Shown: positions 7,113 through 15,458 of the stretch, one piece after another
How positions within the stretch are numbered: position 1 is the first letter of the stretch
Layout: every line of letters begins with the position of its first letter
From: Fontibacillus phaseoli
GTDB lineage: Bacteria > Bacillota > Bacilli > Paenibacillales > Paenibacillaceae
Length of the DNA stretch: 64,000 nt
Direction of reading: 5' to 3'
NCBI RefSeq assembly: GCF_003337355.1
Contig: NZ_QPJW01000004.1
Location: 1 to 64,000, forward strand
The notes under the pieces: generated by a model
The model's input: only the letters and a program-made list of their open reading frames with translations
Databases searched by the model: none
Told to the model about the DNA's origin: nothing
Position numbers and translations under genes: made by a program

Positions 7113-9293
7113 ATGATAGTTATTAAGCGAGACGGCTCAGAAGTAGCTTTCAATCAAAAGAAAATCATCGATGCGATTTGTGCGGCGATGAATAGTACCA
7201 AGAAAAAAAACGATTCTGAGCTGGCACAAAAAATAGCGGACAAGGTGACACTGAAAATTTCCAAGCTCGAAAAAGTGGATATCGAACATATTCAGGATGA
7301 AGTTCAATCGGCACTAATGAATAGCAGAAGGAAAGACGCCGCCGAGGCCTACATCGGATACCGCGAAATAAGAACTTTGAAACGGCGCGAACGCAGCAGC
7401 CTGGATAAGAAGGTACTCGGGCTCCTGGAGCTTACGAACGAAGAAGTATTGAAAGAGAATTCCAATAAGGACGGGGCGACCATTCCGACGCAGCGCGATT
7501 TGCTGGCAGGCATCATGGCCAAAGACTTCGCTCAAACTTACATGATCCCTAAACGGGTCGTTGAAGCCCACAACAGCGGCGATCTTCATTTTCATGACCA
7601 GGATTACAGCCCTTATTTTCCGATTTATAATTGCATGCTGATCGACCTGAAGGGAATGCTCGAGAACGGGTTCAAGCTAGGCAATGCCCAAATCGAAACT
7701 CCAAAATCTATTACAACCGCCACAGCCATCACTGCCCAGATTATCGCGCAAGTGGCGAGCCATATCTACGGTGGAAATACGATTAATGAAATTGATAGAA
7801 TTTTAGCCCCGTATGTCTTTGAATCTTTCAAAAAGCACTATCGAAAAGGCCTGGAATGGCTGTACATGCTGGAAAATGACGAAATCGAAGCCCTGGATGT
7901 TTCCTGGGAGAATGAAGATTTACATAAGAAGTACCCACGTTGTCTTGAATATGCCAAAAGCCTGACCGAAAAGGAAACCTATGATGCTTTTCAATCCCTC
8001 GAATATGAAATCAATACACTGGTAAGCGCCAACGGACAAACGCCATTCAGCACGTTCGGCTTCGGGCGGGGTTTGTCTTGGGCGGAGCGGCAAATCCAGA
8101 TCGCCATTTTGCAAAACCGAATCCGCGGACTCGGAAGAGACGGGAAAACCGCTATTTTTCCAAAACTGATCTTCGGCCTGGAAGAGGGCGTCAATTTGAA
8201 ACCCGGGGATCCCAATTACGATATCAAACAGCTTGCCTTAAAATGCAGTACATTACGGATGTATCCCGACATTATTTCCGTGCCGAAGGTAAAGGAAATT
8301 ACCGGCTCTTTCAAGTTTCCGATGGGCTGCCGTTCTTTTTTGGGCAGATATGAAGAGAATGGGGAGGAACTGCACGACGGCCGGTTTAACATGGGGGTAG
8401 TCACCGCCAATTTGCCGCGCGTCGCGGTCAAAGCGAACGGCTCGGAAACGACCTTCTACCGCCTTTTGGACGAGCTCCTGGAAGTGTGCAAGGAAGGATT
8501 GATGTATCGCATCGAGCGCTTGAAAGGCGTCAAAGCGAAGGTGGCTCCGATTTTGTACATGGAAGGGGCAGCTGGCAGCCGCCTTCAACAGGAGGATACG
8601 ATAGATCACCTGCTTAAGAACGGCAGAGCCAGCATTTCTTTAGGCTATATCGGGATCCATGAAACGATGATGGCTCTGTATGGCACCTGCATATTTGACG
8701 ATCAGGAATTGCGTAATAAAGGGCTGCAGATCGTACAGCACATGAGCAAAAAAGCCGAGCAATGGAAACAGGAGACCGGCTACGGCTTCAGCTTGTATTC
8801 CACACCGGCGGAATCTTTGTGCTACCGGTTCTGCAAATTGGATGAAGAGAAGTACGGCCGGGTTGACGGTGTGACGGACAAAGGTTACTATACGAACTCC
8901 TTCCATCTCGATGTGAATAAGAAAGTAACTCCCTTTGAAAAAATACAGTTCGAGAAAGATTACCCTCAGTATGCAAATGGCGGATTTATTACGTACTGCG
9001 AATTCGACTCGCTGGTCAACAATCCGGAGGCGCTGGAAGCGGTATGGGATTATGCTTATGAACGGGTGCCTTACTTTGGAACGAACACGCCGACGGACAA
9101 ATGTCTGGAGTGCGGGTTCGAAGGAGAGTTTGAAGCTACGAATACCGGCTTTGAATGTCCGAATTGCGGCAATGCCAATCCGAAAACCTCTTCCGTCATC
9201 CGGCGTTGCTGCGGGTATTTGTCGGAGCCGAGCCAACGGCCGTTTAATGCGGGTAAGCAAAAAGAAGTACTCTCCCGCGTGAAGCATATGTGA
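7113..9293 (+). CDS. nrdD: Anaerobic ribonucleoside-triphosphate reductase (class III), large subunit
   Basis: 726 residues. It reduces NTPs to dNTPs under anoxia using a glycyl radical installed by NrdG. The N-terminus is an ATP-cone (VIKRDGSEVAFNQKKI...). Near the C-terminus is the zinc site CLECGF...CPNCGN, followed by RCCGYLSEPSQRPFNAGK, which contains the radical glycine (about residue 701). The alternative ATG at 7104 abuts the ribosome site AAGGA, so ATG 7113, 8 bases after it, is preferred. It overlaps nrdG by 4 bases. Confidence 0.96.
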   Translation: MIVIKRDGSEVAFNQKKIIDAICAAMNSTKKKNDSELAQKIADKVTLKISKLEKVDIEHIQDEVQSALMNSRRKDAAEAYIGYREIRTLKRRERSSLDKKVLGLLELTNEEVLKENSNKDGATIPTQRDLLAGIMAKDFAQTYMIPKRVVEAHNSGDLHFHDQDYSPYFPIYNCMLIDLKGMLENGFKLGNAQIETPKSITTATAITAQIIAQVASHIYGGNTINEIDRILAPYVFESFKKHYRKGLEWLYMLENDEIEALDVSWENEDLHKKYPRCLEYAKSLTEKETYDAFQSLEYEINTLVSANGQTPFSTFGFGRGLSWAERQIQIAILQNRIRGLGRDGKTAIFPKLIFGLEEGVNLKPGDPNYDIKQLALKCSTLRMYPDIISVPKVKEITGSFKFPMGCRSFLGRYEENGEELHDGRFNMGVVTANLPRVAVKANGSETTFYRLLDELLEVCKEGLMYRIERLKGVKAKVAPILYMEGAAGSRLQQEDTIDHLLKNGRASISLGYIGIHETMMALYGTCIFDDQELRNKGLQIVQHMSKKAEQWKQETGYGFSLYSTPAESLCYRFCKLDEEKYGRVDGVTDKGYYTNSFHLDVNKKVTPFEKIQFEKDYPQYANGGFITYCEFDSLVNNPEALEAVWDYAYERVPYFGTNTPTDKCLECGFEGEFEATNTGFECPNCGNANPKTSSVIRRCCGYLSEPSQRPFNAGKQKEVLSRVKHM

Positions 9294-9799
9294 GACCCAT
9301 GTATATTGCGGATTATAAAAGATTTGACGTCATCAATGGAAGAGGACTTAGGCATTCTATATTTACTTCAGGTTGTACGCATCACTGCAAAGGCTGCTTT
9401 AATGCGGCTACCTGGAACTTTAATTACGGAAAGCCTTATACGGGGGAACTGGAAGAACAAATCATCGGCGATTTGAATATGCCGGAAGTCAACATAGCTG
9501 GCTTGTCAATTTTAGGCGGAGAACCGTTTCAGAATGTGGAAGGGCTGCTGGGGCTTGCAACCAGGGTGCGGCGCGAATGTCGCGGCAAGGATATCTGGAT
9601 CTGGTCCGGCTATACGTTTGAGGAAATCGTGGCGGACGCAAGCAGACGGGAGCTGCTGACCTATTGCGACGTTCTTATCGACGGGAAGTTCATCCTGGAA
9701 CGGCGGAATTTGAAGTTAAAGTGGAGGGGCTCCGACAATCAGCGCGTCATCGACGTGAGAGAAAGTTTGTGGACAAAGCAGGCTGTACTAATGCCCTGA
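9290..9799 (+). CDS. nrdG: Anaerobic ribonucleotide reductase activase (radical SAM)
   Basis: 169 residues. It uses S-adenosylmethionine and a [4Fe-4S] cluster to form the glycyl radical on NrdD. The cluster motif CTHHCKGCFN is at about residues 29-38, and the SAM-binding GGEP (LSILGGEPFQN) follows. The start is GTG 9290, overlapping the nrdD stop as GTGA, which suggests translational coupling; ATG 9299 is a possible alternative. No strong ribosome site is seen before either. Confidence 0.94.
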   Translation: MRPMYIADYKRFDVINGRGLRHSIFTSGCTHHCKGCFNAATWNFNYGKPYTGELEEQIIGDLNMPEVNIAGLSILGGEPFQNVEGLLGLATRVRRECRGKDIWIWSGYTFEEIVADASRRELLTYCDVLIDGKFILERRNLKLKWRGSDNQRVIDVRESLWTKQAVLMP

Positions 9800-9816
9800 T
9801 AAATGGAAATGTAAAT

Positions 9817-9850
9817 AGCCCTCGTCTTGAAGTTCAAGGCGGGGGCTGCT
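9817..9850 (+). terminator. Probable terminator after nrdG
   Basis: A 12-bp stem with two G:U pairs (AGCCCTCGTCTT / AAGGCGGGGGCT) lies 18 bases after the nrdG stop. The T-tract is poor (GCTTGATTT), so termination may be partial. Confidence 0.5.
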
Positions 9851-9969
9851 TGATTTGGGTTCCGAGGATAGAAATGGTTAGGAAAAAGGAATATAATAAC
9901 TTAAATTTAAAAATTCCTTTAGCATCCTGTCCGCATAAGACGGAACCCCAAATTAAAGGAGACATCATT

Positions 9970-10449
9970 ATGACAGAAAAAGATCATAAACATTGGATGG
10001 AGATAGCGATTTCCGAAGCAACAGAGAATGTCGTTCAAGCCGAAGGCGGGCCCTTCGGGGCGATTGTAGTAAAAGACGGGAAAGTGATCGGGAGGGGGAG
10101 GAATTCGGTTACCTCGTTGAACGATCCTACGGCTCATGCCGAAGTCCAGGCGATCCGTGAGGCGTGCCGCCATTTGAATGATTTCGAGTTAAAAGGCTGC
10201 ACCATCTATACCAGCTGCGAGCCTTGTCCGATGTGTTTAGGAGCTATTTACTGGTCACGTCCGGACGCCGTTTATTATGCAAGCACGAAGGAAGACGCCG
10301 CCGACATCGGATTTGATGATCACTTCATCTACGAACAGATTGTCACGCCCATGGAAGATCGTTTCATACCGATGAAACAGATTCAAACCCCGGACAATTT
10401 GCTGCCGTTTAACACCTGGAGAACATCAAGCGATAAAATAGAATATTGA
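9970..10449 (+). CDS. guaD: Guanine deaminase (cytidine-deaminase fold)
   Basis: 159 residues, close to the ~156 of Bacillus GuaD. It converts guanine to xanthine in purine salvage. Zinc-site motifs are intact: HAEVQAI (about residues 57-63, with the catalytic Glu) and PCPMC (about 88-92). The downstream AADIGFDDHFIYEQI matches GuaD more than the tRNA-adenosine deaminase TadA. The open frame extends far upstream, but ATG 9970 has a good site (AAAGGAGAC) and begins the recognisable domain. Confidence 0.85.
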   Translation: MTEKDHKHWMEIAISEATENVVQAEGGPFGAIVVKDGKVIGRGRNSVTSLNDPTAHAEVQAIREACRHLNDFELKGCTIYTSCEPCPMCLGAIYWSRPDAVYYASTKEDAADIGFDDHFIYEQIVTPMEDRFIPMKQIQTPDNLLPFNTWRTSSDKIEY

Positions 10450-10474
10450 CGGTTTGTTATAAATCTATAAAACG

Positions 10475-10538
10475 GCAAACGTCCCTGGGCCATACCGGAG
10501 GTCATCCGGCAGGCTTCAGGGACGTTTTGCATTTTAGG
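10475..10538 (+). terminator. Intrinsic terminator between convergent genes
   Basis: Long hairpin with GCAAACGTCCCTG pairing to CAGGGACGTTTTGC, then TTT. It sits between guaD and the minus-strand YitT-family gene and may serve both directions. Confidence 0.75.
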
Positions 10539-10560
10539 CATTGGGGCAATGATCGAAAAC

Positions 10561-11418
10561 TCAAGGACGAATGGAAATTTCGCTGTCCGGATCGCAATTT
10601 TTAACGATCGCCTTAAGTCGGGGCGTTTCCCACCGATGGCATTGGTATCTTAGCACCTGATGAAAGTCGCCATCGCGGGCGTCCATGATATGCGCGGCGC
10701 GGCGGTTCAAATAAAGAGCCAGCGCTTTTTGAATCTCGGCGCATTCCCGGCTTTCAATTTGCACCATGACGTTAATTTTCAAGCCGAATAGAGGAATTTT
10801 TACCGATTCATAAGCAAGGATATAGGCGGTTACCGAATACACGGCCTGCTCAAAGCCGAAATGAAATCCGGCGGCAAGCAGGATGAAGCAGTTCAGCAGT
10901 AACATCATTCCTTCCGGCGAGAGCCCTTTCCGCGTCCGGGAGCGAAACCCTTCAACGGCCTTTTCCGCCGTATCCAATGCGCCTCCAAAGCGCAAGGCGA
11001 GCCCTAGGCCGAGCCCGAGTGAAAGACCGCCGGTCAAAGCGGCAAGCAGGGGATCGCCCATGAGCGCCGGATAAGGGTGAAGCACTATCGTTCCCAGAGA
11101 GAATACAAGCAAGCCGCACACGGTAAACAGCGCGAAGGAGGCATCGATGTTTTTACGCGCCAGCAGCAGCAGCGGCAGGTTCAGCAGAAATAAAAACAGT
11201 CCAAGTCTCATTTCCGTAGATAGGGCAAAGAGTGCGGATAAACCGGTTACTCCACCTACCACGATGCCATGCGGCATGAGAAAAAGTTCCAATCCTGCGG
11301 CGGCAAGCATGGCTCCGGCGATGATGCCGGCAAGTCTGAGTAAAGCGGGATAAATCCGCCAGGGATATCGGCGGTCGTTCATTGGAGATTCGGCGGTGAG
11401 TTTGTTTTTCAAGCTCAC
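10561..11418 (-). CDS. YitT-family membrane protein (DUF161/DUF2179)
   Basis: 285 residues from a GTG start behind GGAAAGGGGG. Five to six hydrophobic segments (about residues 25-180) match the YitT/DUF161 layout, with the conserved GGVTGLSALF early in the protein. A soluble C-terminal domain (about 215-285, INVMVQIESRE...) corresponds to DUF2179. Function of this family is not established; many paralogues exist in spore formers. It is the last gene of the minus-strand set and ends at the shared terminator. Confidence 0.75.
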   Translation of the reverse strand: MSLKNKLTAESPMNDRRYPWRIYPALLRLAGIIAGAMLAAAGLELFLMPHGIVVGGVTGLSALFALSTEMRLGLFLFLLNLPLLLLARKNIDASFALFTVCGLLVFSLGTIVLHPYPALMGDPLLAALTGGLSLGLGLGLALRFGGALDTAEKAVEGFRSRTRKGLSPEGMMLLLNCFILLAAGFHFGFEQAVYSVTAYILAYESVKIPLFGLKINVMVQIESRECAEIQKALALYLNRRAAHIMDARDGDFHQVLRYQCHRWETPRLKAIVKNCDPDSEISIRP

Positions 11419-11718
11419 TCCCCCTTTCCAAGGGTAACGGCAGCCCGGCTATAACAAAACAATATTCTTAATTCAGTTTATCAATCAGGAACTGGTTGCT
11501 TTTTGAAGCGGTTTATTTTGGGCCAACCGCTACCGGTAGCGTTCTTTTGAAATTAATTACTTTATTCCAGTGTTTCAACACCCATTTGCATTCTTTGGCC
11601 ATTAGCGCCCGAGAATGGATGGAATTAATACATATATTAGTTCCGCCCATCACGATGGACTTGCCCGATTTGATCTGGCGGCTGACGAAAATTACAGTCG
11701 ATCTTAGGTACGATCCAC
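11419..11718. other. Intergenic stretch without a recognisable gene
   Basis: Small open frames on both strands lack ribosome sites and resemble nothing I know. No KhtU-type antiporter sequence is present here, although that gene would be expected beside khtT. Confidence 0.5.
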
Positions 11719-12213
11719 TCAAACACTTCCATTCAGTAGGATGTGTCTAATTTGTTGTTGGTGTAGGCGTTCCCCCATTACTACGACGAGAGCGTCGGCG
11801 GTAAGCATCAAATCCGCGCCGGGATTGACGTGTTTTTTCTGATTTTTTTCAATAACAGCGATAATGGTAGCTCCTGAGCGTTGGCGAACCCGCAGTTCAC
11901 CGATCGTTTTGCCGATTGCTTTATGATTCGGTTCAAGTCGGTACCACTCGATAATGAGATCGCCAAGCGCGACTTCGATATTCTCGAGAGCCGTCGGTTG
12001 ATAGGTAACGCCGCCAATAATCGCTGATACGTATCTCGCTTCATCATCGTCCAAAGTAACCTTCGAGATACTGTCATCCGGGTTCTCTTCATCAAAATGG
12101 TAAAGCTCGCGCCGGCCATCATCATGGATCATGATAGTCAGTTTTTCCCCGCTCCGCGTTTGAACGAGAAATTTTTTACCTATGCCAGGTAATTCCGTTT
12201 CTTTGAGATTCAT
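11719..12213 (-). CDS. KhtT-like regulatory subunit of a cation:proton antiporter (TrkA-C domain)
   Basis: 164 residues. The N-terminus (KETELPGIGKKFLVQT, IHDDGRRELYHF) and the C-terminal TrkA-C/RCK-C domain (WYRLEPNHKAIGKTIGEL...SGATIIAVIEKN) match KhtT of Bacillus, the nucleotide-sensing subunit that gates the K+/H+ antiporter KhtU. The start at 12213 has GGAGG 10 bases upstream; a longer frame reaching 12246 lacks a ribosome site. No KhtU gene is found downstream or upstream, so its partner is unknown. The ArsB/NhaD-type transporter upstream is a candidate, by proximity only. Confidence 0.8.
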   Translation of the reverse strand: MNLKETELPGIGKKFLVQTRSGEKLTIMIHDDGRRELYHFDEENPDDSISKVTLDDDEARYVSAIIGGVTYQPTALENIEVALGDLIIEWYRLEPNHKAIGKTIGELRVRQRSGATIIAVIEKNQKKHVNPGADLMLTADALVVVMGERLHQQQIRHILLNGSV

Positions 12214-12319
12214 TAGCTTCAAGCCTCCAAAGTTCATAGTAACCAATCCTAATCAGGACTGAAAAAAAGCCGAGAAATCGCCAGCACAGGCTTAACAGGA
12301 CTGCGGTATGCAGTCTAGA

Positions 12320-12673
12320 TCAAGCCACAAACATGCTCGTAAATTTGATCGGCATGAGTAGAATACGCTTTATAAACAGGTAAAAGAACGGGCGGAAAGA
12401 AATCCGCGGAGTGGCAAGCAATAAGATGGCGGACATAGTGGCTGCCAAAATAGGAAGCGGATCTCTGTCAATAAATAGCTTGCCCTGATGCGAAGAATTG
12501 AGACGCAAAGTTACATTTTGCTTGCGGGTTGTTTCCTCGATTTTGTAAGCTTCTCTTTCCATGTTCTCGGGCGTTTCCGGGAGAGAGGAAAGAATAGGGA
12601 GGGACAAAACCATGAAAAAAGCCAAAAATACAGCAACCAATGAAGCGGTAATGGTTCGTACGCTAATTTTCAC
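12320..12673 (-). CDS. Small membrane protein of unknown function
   Basis: 117 residues from GTG 12673, which has GGGAGGG 6 bases upstream (an in-frame ATG at 12679 touches that site and is less likely). An N-terminal hydrophobic segment (VRTITASLVAVFLAFFMVLS) is followed by a ~45-residue polar loop, then a second hydrophobic segment (PILAATMSAILLLATP) and a short hydrophobic C-terminus. Not recognised. It lies between khtT-like and the transporter gene on the same strand. Confidence 0.5.
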   Translation of the reverse strand: MKISVRTITASLVAVFLAFFMVLSLPILSSLPETPENMEREAYKIEETTRKQNVTLRLNSSHQGKLFIDRDPLPILAATMSAILLLATPRISFRPFFYLFIKRILLMPIKFTSMFVA

Positions 12674-12711
12674 GAACATCCCTCCCTTTGGTTTATAGTT
12701 ACTTACCTAAA

Positions 12712-12740
12712 AGGATAGCATACAATGCTTTTTATCTCAA
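12712..12740 (-). promoter_or_regulatory. Candidate promoter of the small membrane protein gene
   Basis: On the minus strand: -35 TTGAGA (12740-12735), 17-bp spacer, -10 TATCCT (12717-12712). The -10 is weak. Confidence 0.35.
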
Positions 12741-12753
12741 AAGGTTTAGGGCC

Positions 12754-14031
12754 TCAAAAATAACGAATGAGGATGTACGCGCTGCATATCACAATAGATA
12801 GCAACATTAGAGGAAAACCAAACTTCAGGAATTTGAGAAATGGAATCGACTCGCCTTCCTTGGCGGCCATTCCGGCAGCGATCAGATTGGCGCTTGCACC
12901 GATCAGGGAGCCATTGCCGCCCAGGCAAGCGCCGAGCGCCAAACTCCACCATAGCGGCTCCAGGTTGGTAATCCCCATATTGCCCATGTCCTGAATCATC
13001 GGAATCATGGTTGCCACGAACGGGATATTATCAAGAAAAGCCGAGGCGATCGCGCTTAACCAAAGAATGAGCATTGAAGTAAACAGCGGATCGCCTCCGG
13101 TTAAATCGATAGCCCGCTCGGCCAACTGTTTAATCGTGCCGGTTTCGATCAATCCGCCTACCAGTACGAACAGTCCCACAAAGAAAAAGATCGTCGGCCA
13201 TTCAACGGAACGGAAAGCTTTTTCCATGACATGCTCCCCGGTAAGAAGCAGTAGCAGAAAGGCGCCTGCCAACGCTATGGTCGCCGATTCCAGATGCAAG
13301 GTTTGATGCAGGAAGAAGCCTAGCAAGGTAAGGCCGAGTATCACCAGGCATTGAATCAGCAGTTTGCGGTTCGAGATGAGTCCTTCGAGGCTCATTCCCA
13401 TCATACTTTCACGGTTTTCCTTCGAGGCCGTCAATCCTCTGCGGAAAATAAGCAGAAGAAGCGGCAGCGTTCCCGCGAGAATCAGGATCGTGACCGGCGC
13501 CAGATTTTGCAAAAACGCCATAAACGTCAATTCCTGGACTGCGCTTCCGATCATAATATTCGGCGGATCGCCGATCAGCGTTGCCGTTCCGCCGATGTTC
13601 GATGCGATAATTAGCGAGAACACATACGGGAACGGCTTTACTTTCAGGTGGCGAGTAATACTGAAGGCTACCGGTACCATTAATATGATGGTGGTGACGT
13701 TGTCCAGAAAGGCTGAGCCCACCGCCGTGATCAGGGCGAGCAGCCACAGAATCGTTAACGGATTACCCTTGGCCCTTTTTGCCGTCCAGATCCCGATATA
13801 GTTGAAGACACCCGTTTCCGCCGTCGTATTGACGATGATCATCATCCCGATCAGCAGACCGAGCGTATTGAAATCGATGTGATGGATGGCCGATTCCTGA
13901 TCGATGATGCCGAGCATAATCATCAGAACGGCGCCCGCCATGGCGAGCAGTGTACGGTGAATTTTTTCCGAGATGATAAGTGCGTAGGTCAACAAAAAAA
14001 TGCCGATAGCCAAAATGGCTTGTTGTTCCAT
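12754..14031 (-). CDS. ArsB/NhaD-family (ion transporter superfamily) membrane transporter
   Basis: 425 residues with about 11 hydrophobic segments in two related halves. Each half carries a D-N helix-break motif typical of the ArsB/NhaD/SLC13 fold: SAFLDNVTTIILMVPVAF and SAFLDNIPFVATMIPMI. SNIGGTATLIGDPPNIMIG is also diagnostic. Members move Na+, arsenite, or organic anions with proton or Na+ coupling; the substrate here cannot be read. The start is ATG 14031 with AAGGAGGGG 4 bases upstream. A promoter at 14233-14261 and a leader terminator at 14161-14190 precede it. Confidence 0.88.
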   Translation of the reverse strand: MEQQAILAIGIFLLTYALIISEKIHRTLLAMAGAVLMIMLGIIDQESAIHHIDFNTLGLLIGMMIIVNTTAETGVFNYIGIWTAKRAKGNPLTILWLLALITAVGSAFLDNVTTIILMVPVAFSITRHLKVKPFPYVFSLIIASNIGGTATLIGDPPNIMIGSAVQELTFMAFLQNLAPVTILILAGTLPLLLLIFRRGLTASKENRESMMGMSLEGLISNRKLLIQCLVILGLTLLGFFLHQTLHLESATIALAGAFLLLLLTGEHVMEKAFRSVEWPTIFFFVGLFVLVGGLIETGTIKQLAERAIDLTGGDPLFTSMLILWLSAIASAFLDNIPFVATMIPMIQDMGNMGITNLEPLWWSLALGACLGGNGSLIGASANLIAAGMAAKEGESIPFLKFLKFGFPLMLLSIVICSAYILIRYF

Positions 14032-14151
14032 AATACCCCTCCTTGCAGTTATGCCGAGTCGCCAAATAGAGAGAGTATTCAATGTGCCGCCTGATATATT
14101 GAATATCATCCTATAGAAAGCCATGAAGGGGCAGAGATATGCTGTATTGGC

Positions 14152-14181
14152 CTAAAAATAGGCAAAAAGAGCCCGCAACAT
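14152..14181 (-). CDS. Possible 9-residue leader peptide (MLRALFAYF) of the transporter gene
   Basis: On the minus strand a GGAGG (14194-14190) stands 8 bases before ATG 14181, and the frame reads M-L-R-A-L-F-A-Y-F then TAG. The ATG sits in the loop of the leader terminator hairpin and the next codons cover its 3' arm and T-run. A ribosome translating it would block the hairpin. Role inferred; the arrangement could be chance. Confidence 0.4.
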   Translation of the reverse strand: MLRALFAYF

Positions 14182-14190
14182 GGCAGGCTC
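14161..14190 (-). terminator. Leader terminator/attenuator upstream of the transporter gene
   Basis: Minus strand: GAGCCTGC, 6-base loop, GCGGGCTC, then TTTTT. The G:U pair works only on this strand, so the terminator faces the transporter gene at 14031. It starts about 36 bases after the predicted transcript start, too early to be the end of a gene. Confidence 0.65.
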
Positions 14191-14232
14191 CTCCGATAAC
14201 TGCAGTTTTCTATTGTTTTCTTTTGCTTTTAC

Positions 14233-14261
14233 ATTATATTATTAGTTTTTGAAATTGTAAA
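14233..14261 (-). promoter_or_regulatory. Promoter of the ArsB/NhaD-type transporter leader
   Basis: Minus strand: -35 TTTACA (14261-14256), exactly 17 bp, -10 TATAAT (14238-14233). Near-consensus sigma-A promoter giving a ~195-base leader. Confidence 0.75.
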
Positions 14262-14310
14262 GGCTGGTGGCTGACTAAGAGTCTTACAGCCTGTCTATCC
14301 AAGGGCGGAA

Positions 14311-14384
14311 CCTTACCTCGACTAAGGTCTAGGTTCAAAAACCGTCCCCGGTCCGTTTTGAAGAACAAGGTTTCGACCTAGAAT
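14311..14384 (+). promoter_or_regulatory. Promoter/operator region of the lia operon
   Basis: Nested inverted repeats lie here: CCTTA/TAAGG (14311-14315/14323-14327), TCTAGGT/ACCTAGA (14328-14334/14376-14382), and TTCAAAA/TTTTGAA (14334-14340/14356-14362). A weak -10 TAGAAT (14379-14384) has no consensus -35, as expected for a response-regulator-activated promoter. LiaR is the natural candidate; this is inferred from position. Confidence 0.5.
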
Positions 14385-14424
14385 AGAGTCATAAGGTTGA
14401 ACAAATGAGAGGCGGTGATAAACA

Positions 14425-14721
14425 ATGAAAACAAATCGGCCCAATGCTTTTGCGATTGTACTTATCGGCCTTGGCGTTCTGATTTTGCTGGGCAAACTGA
14501 CCCCGTTCCTGGGTAGCCTTTTCGGACTGGTATTCGCAATTGCGATGATCGCTCTTGGCTACTACGGGATAAAGCGCGGGAATGCGTTCTTCGGGTGGAT
14601 CGTTCTGTTCCTGGGGATTATATCCTTGATCTCTAAGCTGGCTTGGCTGATCGTTCCGGTGCTCGGAATCGGATTGATCGTATACGGAATTTCTTCCCTT
14701 AAAGGCAAGCGGGGTTACTGA
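14425..14721 (+). CDS. LiaI-like small membrane protein
   Basis: 98 residues, nearly all hydrophobic: four short segments (about 9-27, 31-48, 54-70, 72-92) with a basic tail (KGKRGY). The opening resembles the membrane domain at the N-terminus of the LiaF protein encoded downstream (AIVLIGLGVLILLGK versus AIGLIGLGVLMIFGK). In Bacillus, LiaI anchors the PspA-like LiaH at the membrane under envelope stress; the same role is likely here. Ribosome site GAGAGGCGGTG. First gene of the operon. Confidence 0.75.
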   Translation: MKTNRPNAFAIVLIGLGVLILLGKLTPFLGSLFGLVFAIAMIALGYYGIKRGNAFFGWIVLFLGIISLISKLAWLIVPVLGIGLIVYGISSLKGKRGY

Positions 14722-14779
14722 TCATATAAACGCAAAGCATTTGAATGAATAGCCGAAAGGTTAGGAGGGAAAGAGAGTC

Positions 14780-15454
14780 ATGAGTGTATTTCGCCGAGTA
14801 CGGGATATTACAGTAGCAAACTTGAATGAACGGCTGGAACAGTCGCAGGATCCGGTACGCTTGATCGACCAATTCCTGATCGAGACCCGCCAGGAGATTG
14901 CGGAAGCCGAGAAGCTTCATCATCAATATTCGGGTCACACCAAACAATTGAAACACCAGGTAGATCAGGCGTCAATCATGCGGAACAAACGTGAGGAACA
15001 GGCGCTGCTCGCTTTAAAAGCAGGAGAGGAGCACCTCGCCAAACTGGCGCTGCAAGAGAAAATGTTGTATGACGAAAAAATCGAACAGTATTCGGACTTG
15101 TACGCACAGAGCCTGGAGTCGCTTCAGGAGCTGGAAAATCAGCTTCATGAGTTGAAGACCGAGTATCAGGTGGTCTACAGCAAACGGCAGTACTACTACG
15201 CTAGAATGGAAACTCTTCGTTTGCAGCAGCGGATGAACCAGCGGATGAACGGTTACGGGGCGCAGGATGTACCTAAAATGTTCAACCGTTTGGAGGACCG
15301 GGTATCCGATATGGAATGGGAAGCGCGAAGCCTGCGCGAACTGCGGAAGACAGGCCAAGATTTCGTAAACCAGGCCGGATCCGTCATCCAATCGACTCTG
15401 GAACAGGAGCTCTCCCGTTTGAAGCAGAAGCTGAATAACAAAGGAGAGGAGTAA
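14780..15454 (+). CDS. PspA/IM30-family protein 1 (LiaH-like)
   Basis: 224 residues. Begins with the family's MSVFRRVRDITVANLNERLEQSQDPVRLIDQFL amphipathic start and continues as a long coiled coil, the ESCRT-III-like fold of PspA/LiaH/Vipp1. It would assemble on damaged membrane under cell-wall or membrane stress. It lies between the LiaI-like gene and the PspC-domain gene. Ribosome site AGGAGGGAAAGAG. Confidence 0.88.
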   Translation: MSVFRRVRDITVANLNERLEQSQDPVRLIDQFLIETRQEIAEAEKLHHQYSGHTKQLKHQVDQASIMRNKREEQALLALKAGEEHLAKLALQEKMLYDEKIEQYSDLYAQSLESLQELENQLHELKTEYQVVYSKRQYYYARMETLRLQQRMNQRMNGYGAQDVPKMFNRLEDRVSDMEWEARSLRELRKTGQDFVNQAGSVIQSTLEQELSRLKQKLNNKGEE

Positions 15455-15458
15455 TACA

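Noticed and set aside
8640..9287. 215-codon minus-strand frame opposite nrdD
   Set aside because: Antisense shadow of nrdD, whose motifs are complete on the plus strand.
9664..9969. Long N-terminal extension of the guanine deaminase frame
   Set aside because: It overlaps nrdG and the hairpin after it; the family-length protein begins at ATG 9970 with a good ribosome site.
11496..11750. Two small opposing open frames between the YitT-family gene and khtT-like gene
   Set aside because: No ribosome site, no recognisable family, no membrane segment as expected for khtU.
14161..14190. Hairpin as an ordinary terminator of a plus-strand transcript
   Set aside because: The T-run and the G:U pair exist only on the minus strand, so it faces the transporter gene.
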